From Prosthecobacter sp. (lineage in GTDB: Bacteria > Verrucomicrobiota > Verrucomicrobiia > Verrucomicrobiales > Verrucomicrobiaceae): 64,000 nucleotides of DNA. Where the stretch lies: assembly GCA_019186985.1 (NCBI GenBank), contig JABARQ010000007.1:36441-100440 (forward strand). Direction: 5' to 3'. A program made the translations under genes and the position numbers. This document shows, in pieces, positions 1-8,876 of the stretch (the first letter of the stretch is position 1; every line of letters begins with the position of its first letter). The notes under the pieces were generated by a model that saw only the letters and a program-made list of their open reading frames with translations, searched no databases and was not told the DNA's origin.

Positions 1-784
1 GCTCCGGGGCCAGCACATGGCTGTGCCCGACGCTGCGCGACTGCGTGGCAAACTCACCCAGATCCCCTCCATGCAGTTCATGCCAGAAGCGGGTGCCACC
101 CACCCCACCCCAGACCTGATGCAGCACCTCCGGCGGCGCATTCCACAGGTGCTCCACCGTCAGGATGCCCGCAGCCCGCAGCCGGGGCTCCATGCGTCGG
201 CCGATGCCAAACAGGTCCGTCAGCTTCCAGTGAGCGATCCTGCCCGGCATGTCCTCCAGCTTCAACACCACCAGGCCGTCAGGCTTCTGGATGTCGCTGG
301 CCACCTTTGCCAGATAGCGGCTGGGGGCGATGCCAATCGAACAGGTGATGCATTCGCCAATGTTCTCCCGCAGCCCCTTCTTCAGGCGTCTGGCCAGATC
401 CAGCGCCACCTCCTCGGACTGCCGTTTTGAATCCAGCAGCAGCGCCACTTCATCAATCGAGGCCACCTCCTCGATGGGGTAATGCCTCTCGACCTCCTCC
501 TTGATCCGCTCATGGAACTCAACGTAGCGGGAATGATCCGCCGCCACGAGCACCAATCCGGGACACAGGCGCCGGGCCTCGCCGATATTCGTGCCGGTCT
601 TCACCCCGAACTTCTTCGCCTCATGACTCGCCGCGATGGCGCAGGTGGCGTCCGAAACCATTGGCACCACCGCCACCGGCCGCCCCCGCAGACGAGGATC
701 CAGCTGCTGCTCCACGCTGGCAAAGTAGCTGTTCAAATCGAGGAACAACCACCGCAGCGGACGAGTTTCAGGGGCACTTTTCAC
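1..784 (-). CDS. Y-family (DinB/UmuC-type) DNA polymerase, 3' end outside window
   Basis: The reverse strand reads open from a GTG at 784 to the window edge, about 261 residues. It is a translesion polymerase catalytic region: motif I FLDLNSYFASVEQQ near residue 13 supplies the first catalytic Asp, SIDEVALLLD near residue 105 supplies the Asp-Glu pair, and SIGIAPSRYLAKVASDIQKP followed by a DGLVVL segment is the conserved palm/thumb stretch. Because both acidic motifs are intact it should be an active polymerase (DinB or UmuC type) rather than a catalytically dead ImuB. The GTG is chosen because an in-frame TAA lies 15 bases upstream and AGGA sits just before it. A LexA box lies about 30 bases upstream, so SOS induction is expected. 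The C-terminal little-finger domain and downstream neighbours are outside the window. Confidence 0.88.
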   Translation of the reverse strand, partial: MKSAPETRPLRWLFLDLNSYFASVEQQLDPRLRGRPVAVVPMVSDATCAIAASHEAKKFGVKTGTNIGEARRLCPGLVLVAADHSRYVEFHERIKEEVERHYPIEEVASIDEVALLLDSKRQSEEVALDLARRLKKGLRENIGECITCSIGIAPSRYLAKVASDIQKPDGLVVLKLEDMPGRIAHWKLTDLFGIGRRMEPRLRAAGILTVEHLWNAPPEVLHQVWGGVGGTRFWHELHGGDLGEFATQSRSVGHSHVLAPE

Positions 785-812
785 AGTCCTGTTTTAGGCC
801 ACTTTTCAATAC

Positions 813-826
813 TGTTCAATGGAACA
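813..826. promoter_or_regulatory. LexA operator, TGTTC-N4-GAACA
   Basis: The 14 bases read TGTTCAATGGAACA, a perfect match to TGTTC-N4-GAACA, the palindrome reported as the LexA-binding motif of Verrucomicrobia. It sits 29 bases upstream of the GTG of the Y-family polymerase. On the minus strand, TTTCAA and TATTGA hexamers flank it at about 19 bases as weak -35/-10 candidates, so a bound repressor would cover the promoter. The match is seen directly; binding is inferred. Confidence 0.85.
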
Positions 827-909
827 TTATTTGAAAGATGCCCCCCTGTGCAGGACAAAGTGTCAGGAGCAGTTCCCGCCTGACATCTGCCTCCCCCTGA
901 GCCACCCGC

Positions 910-3093
910 TCACTTGTCCCCATATAACGGCGGCTGCCAGTTCTTGGGCAGCTTGCCCTGCGGCTTGACTCCGGGTGAACCGGCGGGGATGGGGTGATCC
1001 TCGAACTTCATCAGCGGCAGTTCGTCGGGCAGGTGCTGGATCTTGAAGTCCTTGAACTGGATCTTCATCGCAGGCCCCACATGCACCTGGACGCCGAGCA
1101 CACCGTCAAGCGAACGCCCCTTGGCGTCGAAATCGAGCAGGTCAGCGGTCATGTGACCGTCGATCCAGTGCTGATGATGGTTGCCACGCACCAGCACGCG
1201 GTAGTCATGCCACTCATCCGGGGCGAACTGCCGGACCTCCATCTTCCCGACAATCCAGGGCCGGCCGTCAGGCGCCACGACGACCTTCTCGCCCGTGTGC
1301 GAAAGGATGCGCCGTCCGCGCTCCTCGTAGAGCATGCCGTTGTAATCCGGATTGTTCGCCACGATGTCGCACTGATAACCGCTGACGATGTCGAGCCCGA
1401 CCTCGGGCAGCATGGCGCCGCGATATTGCAGACCGCTGTTGCCGCCTGCCGTCACCTTCACCTTCACACGCAGGTCAAAGTTTCGGACCGTGAAACCGGT
1501 CCAGCTGAGGAAGCGGTTCATCTTCAGCGAGCCATCCGTCCTGCCGGTGATGGCGCCATCTTCGACGGACCAGTACTGCGGGTCACCATCCCAGCCGTTG
1601 AGGTTGCGGCCATTGAACAGGTTCACCCACCCATCCGGCTGCGGCTTCACCGTGACAGCGGCGGAGATGGCCGGATGCGCGTCGGTGGACTTTTGAAATC
1701 CACCCTTCAGCGGCGGCAGCGCGCCTCCATACTGCGCGACGAGCTCATCGGTGCGCTGGCGCAGTTTTTTCAGAGTCTCCGCATGGGCAGGATCGTTGGC
1801 GAGGTTCTTCAACTCGTCCGGGTCCTCCCGCAGATCATGCAGGCACTCGTAGTTGTGATCAAAGTAGCGCGCGTATTTGAAGCGCTCGGTGCGCAGGCCC
1901 TCATAGGCCGGGATTCGATTGCGAACGGCATAGTGCTCATGAAAGGTTTCCGTGCGCCAGCCGGCGGGTTTCTGCCCTTCCACAACCGGCCTGAGGCTGC
2001 GCCCCTGATAGGAGGCAGGCACGGCCACACCGGCCAGGTCGAGGAAGGTGGAAGGCAGGTCCAGATTGAGCGCCATCGCATCGCTCACCTTGCCACGCTG
2101 AGGCTTCCCCAGGCGTGGGTCGGCGATGATGAGCGGCACACGCAGGGATTCCTCAAAATGCGACCACTTGCCCGTCAGTCCGCGGTTGCCCATGTGGTAG
2201 CCATTGTCGGCCGAATAAACGATGATGGTGTTGTCAGCGAGTCCTGCCGACTCAAGCTCCTTGAGGAAGCGGCCGATGGCGTTGTCGATGCCGGTGACCT
2301 GGCGCAGGTAGGCGCGCATGTTCGTCTGGTATTTCTCCGGAGTGTTCAGGCTCCAGAAGTAGCGCTCGCGGGTGATGCTGGTCTTGAAGAAGTCCGGCAG
2401 AGCTTCAAAGATCGCGGGATCATCAAGCCGGGGGCGGTACATCTCCTGGTCGGCATACAACCCATTCGCGGATTCCGGCCAGGCGTAATGTGCCCCGGGC
2501 CGGCGGTCGCCGTCCTCCGCATGGCAGGCATTGAACCACAGGTTGAGGGCGAAGGGCCGTTCCTTTGGCTGCTGCTTCACGAACTCGATGCCCCGGTCGA
2601 CGATGAGGTCCGTCTCATGCCGCAGCGAACCATCGGGCAGCCTTTTGAAGTAGGGGTTCCGGCCGATGTCCTCAAACACGTCAAAGTGATCCCCAGGCCG
2701 TGCGCCTTTCGGCAGCTTTGTGTGCCATTTGCCGTAGTGGCCGGTGCGATAGCCTGCCTGGCGCAGCAGGTCGGTGTAGAAAGTCCCGGCGTTCTCCGGC
2801 TTCAGCTGCTCCGGGCTCTCCCTGGCCCCCTGGCTGCGCCCGGTCAGGCCGGTGAGGAGGGTGGTGCGGCTCACCCAGCAGATGGAATGGCTGACGAAGG
2901 CGTTTTGAAAACGAGTGCCCCGCGACGCGAGGGAGTCCAGGTTCGGCGTCTGCGCGACCGGATGGCCGTAACAGCCCAGGGAGCCGGAGGTCTGGTCATC
3001 GGTCAGAAAGAAAACAATGTTAGGCCTCCCGGACGCGGCGGCAGCCTGGCCGCAGCCGAGCACAGCGAACAGGGAGAAAAGGAACAGCTTCAT
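910..3093 (-). CDS. Exported sulfatase fused to a DUF1080 (3-keto-disaccharide hydrolase) domain
   Basis: This 727-residue protein starts at the ATG at 3093, where a typical signal peptide (MKLFLFSLFAVLGCGQAAAA) begins; an upstream in-frame extension has no such character. VLGC could also be a lipobox. Residues about 23-470 are an S1-type sulfatase: PNIVFFLTDDQ gives the metal-binding Asp pair, C72 in ICWVSRTTLLTG is the predicted formylglycine precursor, and GKW and SADNGYH motifs follow. The usual C-x-P/A-x-R core is C-W-V-S-R here. Residues about 515-700 are a DUF1080 concanavalin-like domain (WVNLFNGRNLNGW, GNSGLQYRG). Expected substrate is a sulfated polysaccharide in the periplasm. It is the last gene of a four-sulfatase row. 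Function is certain at family level; substrate is unknown. Confidence 0.9.
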   Translation of the reverse strand: MKLFLFSLFAVLGCGQAAAASGRPNIVFFLTDDQTSGSLGCYGHPVAQTPNLDSLASRGTRFQNAFVSHSICWVSRTTLLTGLTGRSQGARESPEQLKPENAGTFYTDLLRQAGYRTGHYGKWHTKLPKGARPGDHFDVFEDIGRNPYFKRLPDGSLRHETDLIVDRGIEFVKQQPKERPFALNLWFNACHAEDGDRRPGAHYAWPESANGLYADQEMYRPRLDDPAIFEALPDFFKTSITRERYFWSLNTPEKYQTNMRAYLRQVTGIDNAIGRFLKELESAGLADNTIIVYSADNGYHMGNRGLTGKWSHFEESLRVPLIIADPRLGKPQRGKVSDAMALNLDLPSTFLDLAGVAVPASYQGRSLRPVVEGQKPAGWRTETFHEHYAVRNRIPAYEGLRTERFKYARYFDHNYECLHDLREDPDELKNLANDPAHAETLKKLRQRTDELVAQYGGALPPLKGGFQKSTDAHPAISAAVTVKPQPDGWVNLFNGRNLNGWDGDPQYWSVEDGAITGRTDGSLKMNRFLSWTGFTVRNFDLRVKVKVTAGGNSGLQYRGAMLPEVGLDIVSGYQCDIVANNPDYNGMLYEERGRRILSHTGEKVVVAPDGRPWIVGKMEVRQFAPDEWHDYRVLVRGNHHQHWIDGHMTADLLDFDAKGRSLDGVLGVQVHVGPAMKIQFKDFKIQHLPDELPLMKFEDHPIPAGSPGVKPQGKLPKNWQPPLYGDK

Positions 3094-3189
3094 GGTTGGC
3101 GTCTGATAACGCCTCGTCGACGGCCGTTCTGCCCGCAAAGATTGTGTCGCATCCGGCAACCTTGGCTTCCTCGCCCTGAAAGCCCGGCT

Positions 3190-4740
3190 TCACTCCTTCA
3201 CCCGCGGCAGCGAGCCGGCCATCTTCGCTCCTGTGCGCTTCAGCTCGGCAACGGCGGCGTCGCGAAGTCTCCGCAGGAGCCCGCTGTGCTCGGGACGGGC
3301 GGCGAGATTGGTCAGCTCTTCAGGATCGGCCTGAAGGTCGTAAAGCTCCTCGGTCTCACCGGCCTCCAGAATCCTGATGTATTTATGGCGGCCTTCGACG
3401 ATCATCACGTACCAGGGCACGCCGCTCTTGTGCAGGTTGCCGGGCGGTGGCGGCACGGCGTCACAGTCGGCGCCGAACTTGTCCGCCGTGAATGGCATCA
3501 TCGTCGTGTGCGGCCATGCGGCATCCGGATTCATTAAAAGCGGTGTCAGGTCATGACCGTGCATCTCCCATGGAAGCTCCAGGCCCGCGAAGCTGAAGAA
3601 CGTGGGCGGCAGATCCGCCCCGCCCACCGGGGTGCGGCACACCCTGCCCTCCGGCAGCGTGCCCGGCATGGAGATGATGAGCGGGCTGCGGATGTTCGCA
3701 TCGTAGGCTGCAAGCTTGGCCCGGAAGCCGTGATGCCCCCAGGCGTAGCCTTGATCCGCCGTGAGCACGACGAGGGTGTTTGCCAGCTGACCGGTTTCCT
3801 CAAGAGCCGCGAGCACGCGCCCGACGCCCTCGTCCAGGGCGCGCACGGCCTGGTGATACTGGCGCGACCACTCGGACAGCGTGCGCCCGCGGTCACGCCC
3901 GATGTCATCGCCCACCTCGCTGCCGATGGCCTTGTCGCTCAGCACCGGCTCGCCCTCCGGCCCTTTTTCCCAGGCCGCCATCCTCTGCATGTAGCCGGGC
4001 TTGCCGGAACGTGGCGGATAGATGTCGGCCGGAGTGGCGACGCGTGCGCCGGGGTAGTCCTTCAGGTGGCGCTCCGCCGGTGTGTAGGGGGCGTGCACGC
4101 CGCCGTAGCAGAGCCAGAGGCACCAGGGCTTCGAGGCATCACGGTCCGAGCCCTTGATGTAGTCCACGGCCCAGCGCGTGTAGTTGTCGGTGGAATAGCC
4201 CCTCACCACCTGCGGCTCGCCGCCGTTGAACGAGATGAGCTGGTCATGGTAATAGTTAGGCGCGTTGTCGGGATGGCGCGGACGGTTCCACACGACCTGA
4301 TGGTCCCAGTCACGGCCGAATCCAGCGTCGTTGCCCGCGTGCCACTTGCCGATCTGCGCGGTGTGATAGCCCTGCCGGCGGATCACCGAGGGCCAGAAGC
4401 GGCACTTCACCGGGTCATAGGCCGCGCCCGGATAGGGCGGCTTCATGCGCATCGTCTCGACACCGTAAGAATGGCGGCCGGTGAGCATGGTCGTGCGCGA
4501 TGGCATGCACCAGGTGCCGATGTAGGCATGGGTGAAGCGCACGCCGCGCGCGGCAAGCCTGTCCATGTTGGGCGTCCTCGCCCATGGCTCCGCGCCCTCG
4601 TAGCAGGACAGTGTGCGGTACGAGTGGTCATCCGTGTAGATGAACAACAGGTTGGGCTTTCCAGCCCCGGCGGCATGGAGGTCCGGCTGCGCAAGGCAAA
4701 CAAGGCCGGGGATGCAAAGCCATCGAAGCAGTGTCTTCAT
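3190..4740 (-). CDS. Exported sulfatase (516 aa)
   Basis: A signal peptide ending near residue 23 is followed by a full-length S1 sulfatase. KPNLLFIYTDDHS near residue 28 holds the paired metal-binding Asp. C78 lies in CMPSRTTMLTG, a canonical C-x-P-S-R formylglycine site. IGKWHAGN and LTADQGYAWGHHG supply later active-site Lys/His/Asp positions, and the C-terminus ends in the usual ELYDLQADPEELTNLA box. It should hydrolyse sulfate esters of a polysaccharide or glycan after export. It follows the next upstream sulfatase gene by only 20 bases, so the two are probably co-transcribed. Substrate class cannot be read from sequence. Confidence 0.92.
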   Translation of the reverse strand: MKTLLRWLCIPGLVCLAQPDLHAAGAGKPNLLFIYTDDHSYRTLSCYEGAEPWARTPNMDRLAARGVRFTHAYIGTWCMPSRTTMLTGRHSYGVETMRMKPPYPGAAYDPVKCRFWPSVIRRQGYHTAQIGKWHAGNDAGFGRDWDHQVVWNRPRHPDNAPNYYHDQLISFNGGEPQVVRGYSTDNYTRWAVDYIKGSDRDASKPWCLWLCYGGVHAPYTPAERHLKDYPGARVATPADIYPPRSGKPGYMQRMAAWEKGPEGEPVLSDKAIGSEVGDDIGRDRGRTLSEWSRQYHQAVRALDEGVGRVLAALEETGQLANTLVVLTADQGYAWGHHGFRAKLAAYDANIRSPLIISMPGTLPEGRVCRTPVGGADLPPTFFSFAGLELPWEMHGHDLTPLLMNPDAAWPHTTMMPFTADKFGADCDAVPPPPGNLHKSGVPWYVMIVEGRHKYIRILEAGETEELYDLQADPEELTNLAARPEHSGLLRRLRDAAVAELKRTGAKMAGSLPRVKE

Positions 4741-4760
4741 AAGTTTCAGGGGCGAGTGAT

Positions 4761-6131
4761 TCAGAGCTCGGCATTCCCTCCCCTGCCCTTGGCAAGCTCA
4801 TCGGCGCGTGCCGGATCATGCGCAGGATTTGGCACCGGCATGAGCGCACCGACCTCCCGCCGCCATGCGGCAAGCGCAGCCTGCAGCTCCCTGGCGCGAC
4901 CTTCCTCGCTGGCGCTGAGGTTGTTGAGTTCGCCGGGATCAGCATCCAGGTTGTAGAGTTCCAGCGCTCCCGTTTCAAAAAATTCAATGAGCTTCCATCC
5001 GCCCCGCCGGATCGCACCGGCCGGTGTGCTGTGATGATAATGCGGCAGGTGCCAGTGTAGCGTGTCCCGGTTCAACATGGCGCGCGGATCACGCAGCAAC
5101 GAGGCAAGACTCACCCCATCCAGCGGCTGCTTCGGCATGGGCGCACGCGCCAGCTCAAGCAGGGTCGGGTAAAGGTCGATCGTGATCACAGGCGTCCCGC
5201 ACAGGCTTCCAGCCGGTGTTTTCCCCGGCCAGCAGGCGATGGCCGGCACGCGGATGCCGCCCTCATAGAGCGTGCCTTTTTCACCTCGCAGGGGCATGTT
5301 GGAAGTGACCACACGCCCGCCCTGCTCATGCTCGATGCCGCCGTTGTCGGAGAGGAAAAGGATCAGCGTGTCCTGGGCGACCCCCGCCTTTCCCACAGCC
5401 TCGACAATGCGGCCCACGCTCTGATCCAGCTCCTCCAGCAATCCGGCATAGGCGGGGTTGCACAGTTTTCCCGGCACCGGCTTCTTCGACTGGTATTTCG
5501 CCAGCAGTCCGGGCGTGGTGGAAAGCGGGATGTGGACGGCTGAATGCGAAACCTGGAGCAGGAAGGGCCGCGCCTTGTTTGCCTCGATGAAGGCCAGCGC
5601 CTTCGCGGTGAGGAACTCCGCCGTGCGCCGGGTTTCGCCGCCCGTGATCTTGGGCGGCTGGGTGTTCCCCTGGCATTCAAGCACTGTCTGCCAGCCCTGC
5701 TCGCCGGGGCCGTGTCCTTCCTTGCCCAGATGCCATTTGCCAAAGTAGCCGGTCGCGTAGCCAGCCGCTGAAAGCCGCTCCGCAAAGGTCTCGACCTCCA
5801 GCGGCAGCTGCCGGGGAACCGCCGGATCAACCAACTTTGCAAAAGGCCGGCGGTGGCCGGGGATGTGCTGGGTGATGCCGAATCGCGCCTGGTCCTGGCC
5901 GCTCTGCAGGTTGGCGCGTGTCGGCGAGCAGACAGGCCCGGCGTAAAAATGCGTGAAACGCATCCCGTCCCGGGCCAGGCGGTCCAGGTGGGGTGTTTCA
6001 TGGAAGCTGTTGCCATAAGCGGGGAGATCCGCCCATCCCAGGTCGTCGGCCAGGATGAGGATGATGTTAGGCCGGTCCGCGGCAAGCACCGGACCGAAAA
6101 CTGAGCAAAGCAGGATGATGAAAGGACGCAT
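4761..6131 (-). CDS. Exported sulfatase (456 aa)
   Basis: The start is the ATG at 6131, which opens a clear signal peptide (MRPFIILLCSVFGPVLAA); the frame stays open another 94 codons upstream, but that extension is Arg/Pro-rich and looks non-coding. RPNIILILADDLGWADL holds the metal-binding Asp pair and C68 in CSPTRANLQSG is the formylglycine site, with Thr at the fourth position. GYFGKWHLG and LFLSDNGG follow, as in arylsulfatase A-like enzymes acting on glycans. It ends with ELYNLDADPGELNNLS. It sits 20 bases upstream of the next sulfatase and 163 bases downstream of the previous one, all on the same strand. Confidence 0.92.
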   Translation of the reverse strand: MRPFIILLCSVFGPVLAADRPNIILILADDLGWADLPAYGNSFHETPHLDRLARDGMRFTHFYAGPVCSPTRANLQSGQDQARFGITQHIPGHRRPFAKLVDPAVPRQLPLEVETFAERLSAAGYATGYFGKWHLGKEGHGPGEQGWQTVLECQGNTQPPKITGGETRRTAEFLTAKALAFIEANKARPFLLQVSHSAVHIPLSTTPGLLAKYQSKKPVPGKLCNPAYAGLLEELDQSVGRIVEAVGKAGVAQDTLILFLSDNGGIEHEQGGRVVTSNMPLRGEKGTLYEGGIRVPAIACWPGKTPAGSLCGTPVITIDLYPTLLELARAPMPKQPLDGVSLASLLRDPRAMLNRDTLHWHLPHYHHSTPAGAIRRGGWKLIEFFETGALELYNLDADPGELNNLSASEEGRARELQAALAAWRREVGALMPVPNPAHDPARADELAKGRGGNAEL

Positions 6132-6294
6132 GGAGCGGGAACGGACGCATGCAGGCCAAGTTTCATGAAGTCCTTCGTCAACGGCGCCCCTGAAGCCTGG
6201 ATGCCATCCCAGGCCGACGGGCAGGCGGCCGCGGCACAGGAAATCTGGCGTGCGGCCTCGGTGGGTGAAGGGCCTGCCGACTGTAACCCGGAGC

Positions 6295-7719
6295 CTATTT
6301 TTTCGCCTTCCTCCCTCCGGCCTTCCACTGCGGCTCCCACTCGGGGAGCGGCGTGCGGGCGGTCTTGAGATAAGCTCCGATCCTGGCGGCGATGTCCGGA
6401 TGCTTTTCAGCAACGTTGGTTAGCTCGGCGGCATCATTCTCCTGGTCAAAGAGCTGCACGGGGGCATCCGGGCCGCCCGAGCGGACGCCTTTCCAGCGGC
6501 CCTGGTAAAGGGCGGCCTGCCTGAAGCCCCCCTCGTGAAACTCCCAGTAGAGAAACTCATGCCGCCGCTGGGCATCCGCCTTTCCGCTGAGCAGCGGCAC
6601 GAGGCTGATGCCGTCTGTTTGTTCCGGCGCGGGCGTTCCCGCCAGTTCGGCGGCGGTGGGCATGAAGTCGGGAAAGTAACCCACATGGCCTGTCTCGCCC
6701 GGCTTCACCCTGCCCGGCCACCAAACGATGAACGGCACCCGGATGCCGCCGTCGGTGAGGCTGCGCTTGATGCCGGTGTAAGGCCCGTTTGGATCGAAGC
6801 GTTCCAGGTCGTGCCTGCTTTCATTGTGCGGCCCGTTGTCACTGGTGAAGATGACCAGGGTGTTGTCGGCGATGCCGAGGGCCTTCAGGTGCTCCATCAT
6901 GCGGCCGACGTAGCCATCAAGGCGGGTGATCATGGCCGCCTGGCCCTTGTCCTGCTTCGGCCAGTCCTTGTCGGCATAAGGGCCATAGTCGGGCACATGA
7001 GCGCCGTCACCCAGGTCACGGGCACGTTCATTGTTGGCGTGCGGGATGACCATGCTCCAGTAGAGGAAGAAGGGCCGCGCCTTGTTTTCAGAGACAAACT
7101 TCAGCGCGTCATCCGTGAACAGGTCATCCGCATAATGCACCGCCTCCGTGGCATAGCCCGCCCCGTCCTCGCCCACGGGCACGATCACATTGGAAAGGGG
7201 CTCCTTCGTCTCGTTGCGCCAGAGATAGTCCGGGAAATGGTTGTGGGCGTGATGCTGGCTCAGGTAGCCGTGGAAGTAGTCAAAGCCGTGCTTGCGAGGC
7301 AGGCCGCTCTCAGCCTCGCCTATATTGCCAAGCCCCCATTTGCCAATCAGCGCGGTCTGGTAGCCCGCCTTTTTCAAGACCTCCGCCACGGTGATGTCGC
7401 CTTCTTTCAAGGCCTGCGCGGCCGGGTTGGTCTTGCCGGCGTTGCCGCGGATGCGGGTGTGCCCGTGGTGCAGGCCGGTCATGAGAACGCTGCGCGACGG
7501 GGCGCAAACCGTGGCGCCGGCATAGAAATGCGTGAACCGAAGCCCCTCCTTCGCCATGCGGTCGATGTTGGGCGTCTGAATGACCTTCTGGCCGTAGCAA
7601 CCGAGGTCGCCGTAGCCAAGGTCGTCCGCCATGATCCAGATCAGGTTGGGCTGCACCCCCTGGACGGCCAGGGAAATGGCGGACAACGAAAGAACTGCAA
7701 GCAGGCGGGAAATCTTCAT
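6295..7719 (-). CDS. Exported arylsulfatase-type sulfatase (474 aa)
   Basis: Chosen start is the ATG at 7719, giving a signal peptide MKISRLLAVLSLSAISLAVQG; the longer open frame would overlap rluD. PNLIWIMADDLGYGDLGCYG is the N-terminal metal site and C72 in CAPSRSVLMTGLHHGH the formylglycine site. ALIGKWGLG, FFLYWSMVIPHANNE and VIFTSDNGPHNE match the arylsulfatase A type. The C-terminus ends in Lys-rich KAGGRKAKK. It is the most upstream of the four sulfatases and so probably opens the group. No formylglycine-generating enzyme or anaerobic maturase is encoded in the window, so maturation must come from elsewhere in the genome. Confidence 0.92.
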   Translation of the reverse strand: MKISRLLAVLSLSAISLAVQGVQPNLIWIMADDLGYGDLGCYGQKVIQTPNIDRMAKEGLRFTHFYAGATVCAPSRSVLMTGLHHGHTRIRGNAGKTNPAAQALKEGDITVAEVLKKAGYQTALIGKWGLGNIGEAESGLPRKHGFDYFHGYLSQHHAHNHFPDYLWRNETKEPLSNVIVPVGEDGAGYATEAVHYADDLFTDDALKFVSENKARPFFLYWSMVIPHANNERARDLGDGAHVPDYGPYADKDWPKQDKGQAAMITRLDGYVGRMMEHLKALGIADNTLVIFTSDNGPHNESRHDLERFDPNGPYTGIKRSLTDGGIRVPFIVWWPGRVKPGETGHVGYFPDFMPTAAELAGTPAPEQTDGISLVPLLSGKADAQRRHEFLYWEFHEGGFRQAALYQGRWKGVRSGGPDAPVQLFDQENDAAELTNVAEKHPDIAARIGAYLKTARTPLPEWEPQWKAGGRKAKK

Positions 7720-7828
7720 GGAGGAGCCACTGAAAACGCTCGGCATCGGCCTGCTTATCTCTTTTCCCGGCCCCCGTGAAGTGCTCCTTGCGGTCTGGCG
7801 CCTCAGCCTGCGGACCTTGACCGCCCTC

Positions 7829-8737
7829 TCACATCTGCCGCGTCCATGGCTCGAATTCCGCCGGAATGGGAGCCTCAAAATTCATGGGCTGGTCATGAAT
7901 GGGGTGATGCAGGCTCAGCCTCCAGGCATGCAGCATGAGGCGGCCAACCGTGACAATCTGCCGCTTCGGATTGCCGTAGATGGGGTCGCCCAGGATGGGG
8001 TGCCCGAGGTTTTCACGCATGTGCACACGAATCTGATGCGTGCGCCCGGTGAGCAAACGGCAGCGGATGAGCGCGCTGCCCTGATGCGCCGCCACCTGCT
8101 CCCATTCCGTCACGGCCTCCTTGCCCGAGCCATCATAGAGCACGGTCATCCGTTTGCGATCAACCGGGTGACGCCCGATCATGTTCTGCACTCGCCCCGA
8201 CAACTCCTTCGGCAGGCCGTTGATGGCGGCGAGGTAAATCTTGCCCAGACGACGCTCTGCGAACGCCTCGGTCAGCCTGCGATGGGCGATGTCGTTCTTG
8301 GCGACCACCATGCAGCCGGAGGTGTCCTTGTCGAGCCGGTGAACGATCCCGGGACGCATCTCGCCACCGATGCCGCTCAGGTCATCGCAGTGATGCAGCA
8401 GGGCGTTGACCAGGGTTCCGTCCGGATTCCCAGCCGCCGGGTGCACCACCAGCCCCGGGGGCTTGTTCAGGACCAGGATGTCGCTGTCTTCAAAAAGCAC
8501 TTCGATGGGAATATCCTGCGCCACGACTTCCGTGGGCGTGGGGTCCGGAACGTGCATCGAGAGCCTGTCCCCAGGCTTCAGCGTCGCGCTTGCCTTGGCC
8601 GGACGACCATTCAAGGTCACATGCCCCTCCCGGATCAGGTCCTGGACCCTGGATCGGGACAGGTCGGAAAAGCGTTGGGCGAGATGTTTGTCGAGGCGGG
8701 AGCCAACATCGGCTGGCTCGGAAATGCTCCAATCCAC
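7829..8737 (-). CDS. rluD: RluA/RluD-family 23S rRNA pseudouridine synthase
   Basis: This 302-residue protein has an N-terminal S4 RNA-binding domain (RLDKHLAQRF to about residue 75) followed by the RluA catalytic domain. HRLDKDTSG at residues 133-141 holds the catalytic Asp136, and LTGRTHQIRVHM and GHPILGDPIYG are family signatures. RluD enzymes make pseudouridines in helix 69 of 23S rRNA; the S4 domain and length fit RluD best, but RluA/RluC-type specificity is not excluded. The start is GTG at 8737. It is transcribed divergently from the kinase gene across 139 bases. Confidence 0.88.
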   Translation of the reverse strand: MDWSISEPADVGSRLDKHLAQRFSDLSRSRVQDLIREGHVTLNGRPAKASATLKPGDRLSMHVPDPTPTEVVAQDIPIEVLFEDSDILVLNKPPGLVVHPAAGNPDGTLVNALLHHCDDLSGIGGEMRPGIVHRLDKDTSGCMVVAKNDIAHRRLTEAFAERRLGKIYLAAINGLPKELSGRVQNMIGRHPVDRKRMTVLYDGSGKEAVTEWEQVAAHQGSALIRCRLLTGRTHQIRVHMRENLGHPILGDPIYGNPKRQIVTVGRLMLHAWRLSLHHPIHDQPMNFEAPIPAEFEPWTRQM

Positions 8738-8876
8738 GGTAGATAGTCCAGTTTCGAATTAATTTAGCAATCTGTAATTTCTGGCATAAGGCAAGCGTGA
8801 ACAATGTGTCGCTTGAACAGTCCAAAGACCGCTCCCTCTGTCACCTGCCCTTTAGAATAACTCAAACCATTTCCCC

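Noticed and set aside
994..3537. Long open frame (847 codons) on the plus strand across the first sulfatases
   Set aside because: It is antisense to the sulfatase genes and follows from GC-rich third codon positions; its product is Val/His/Arg-rich without motifs.
8806..8820. GTGTC-GCTT-GAACA before the kinase gene
   Set aside because: Only the right half matches the LexA box.
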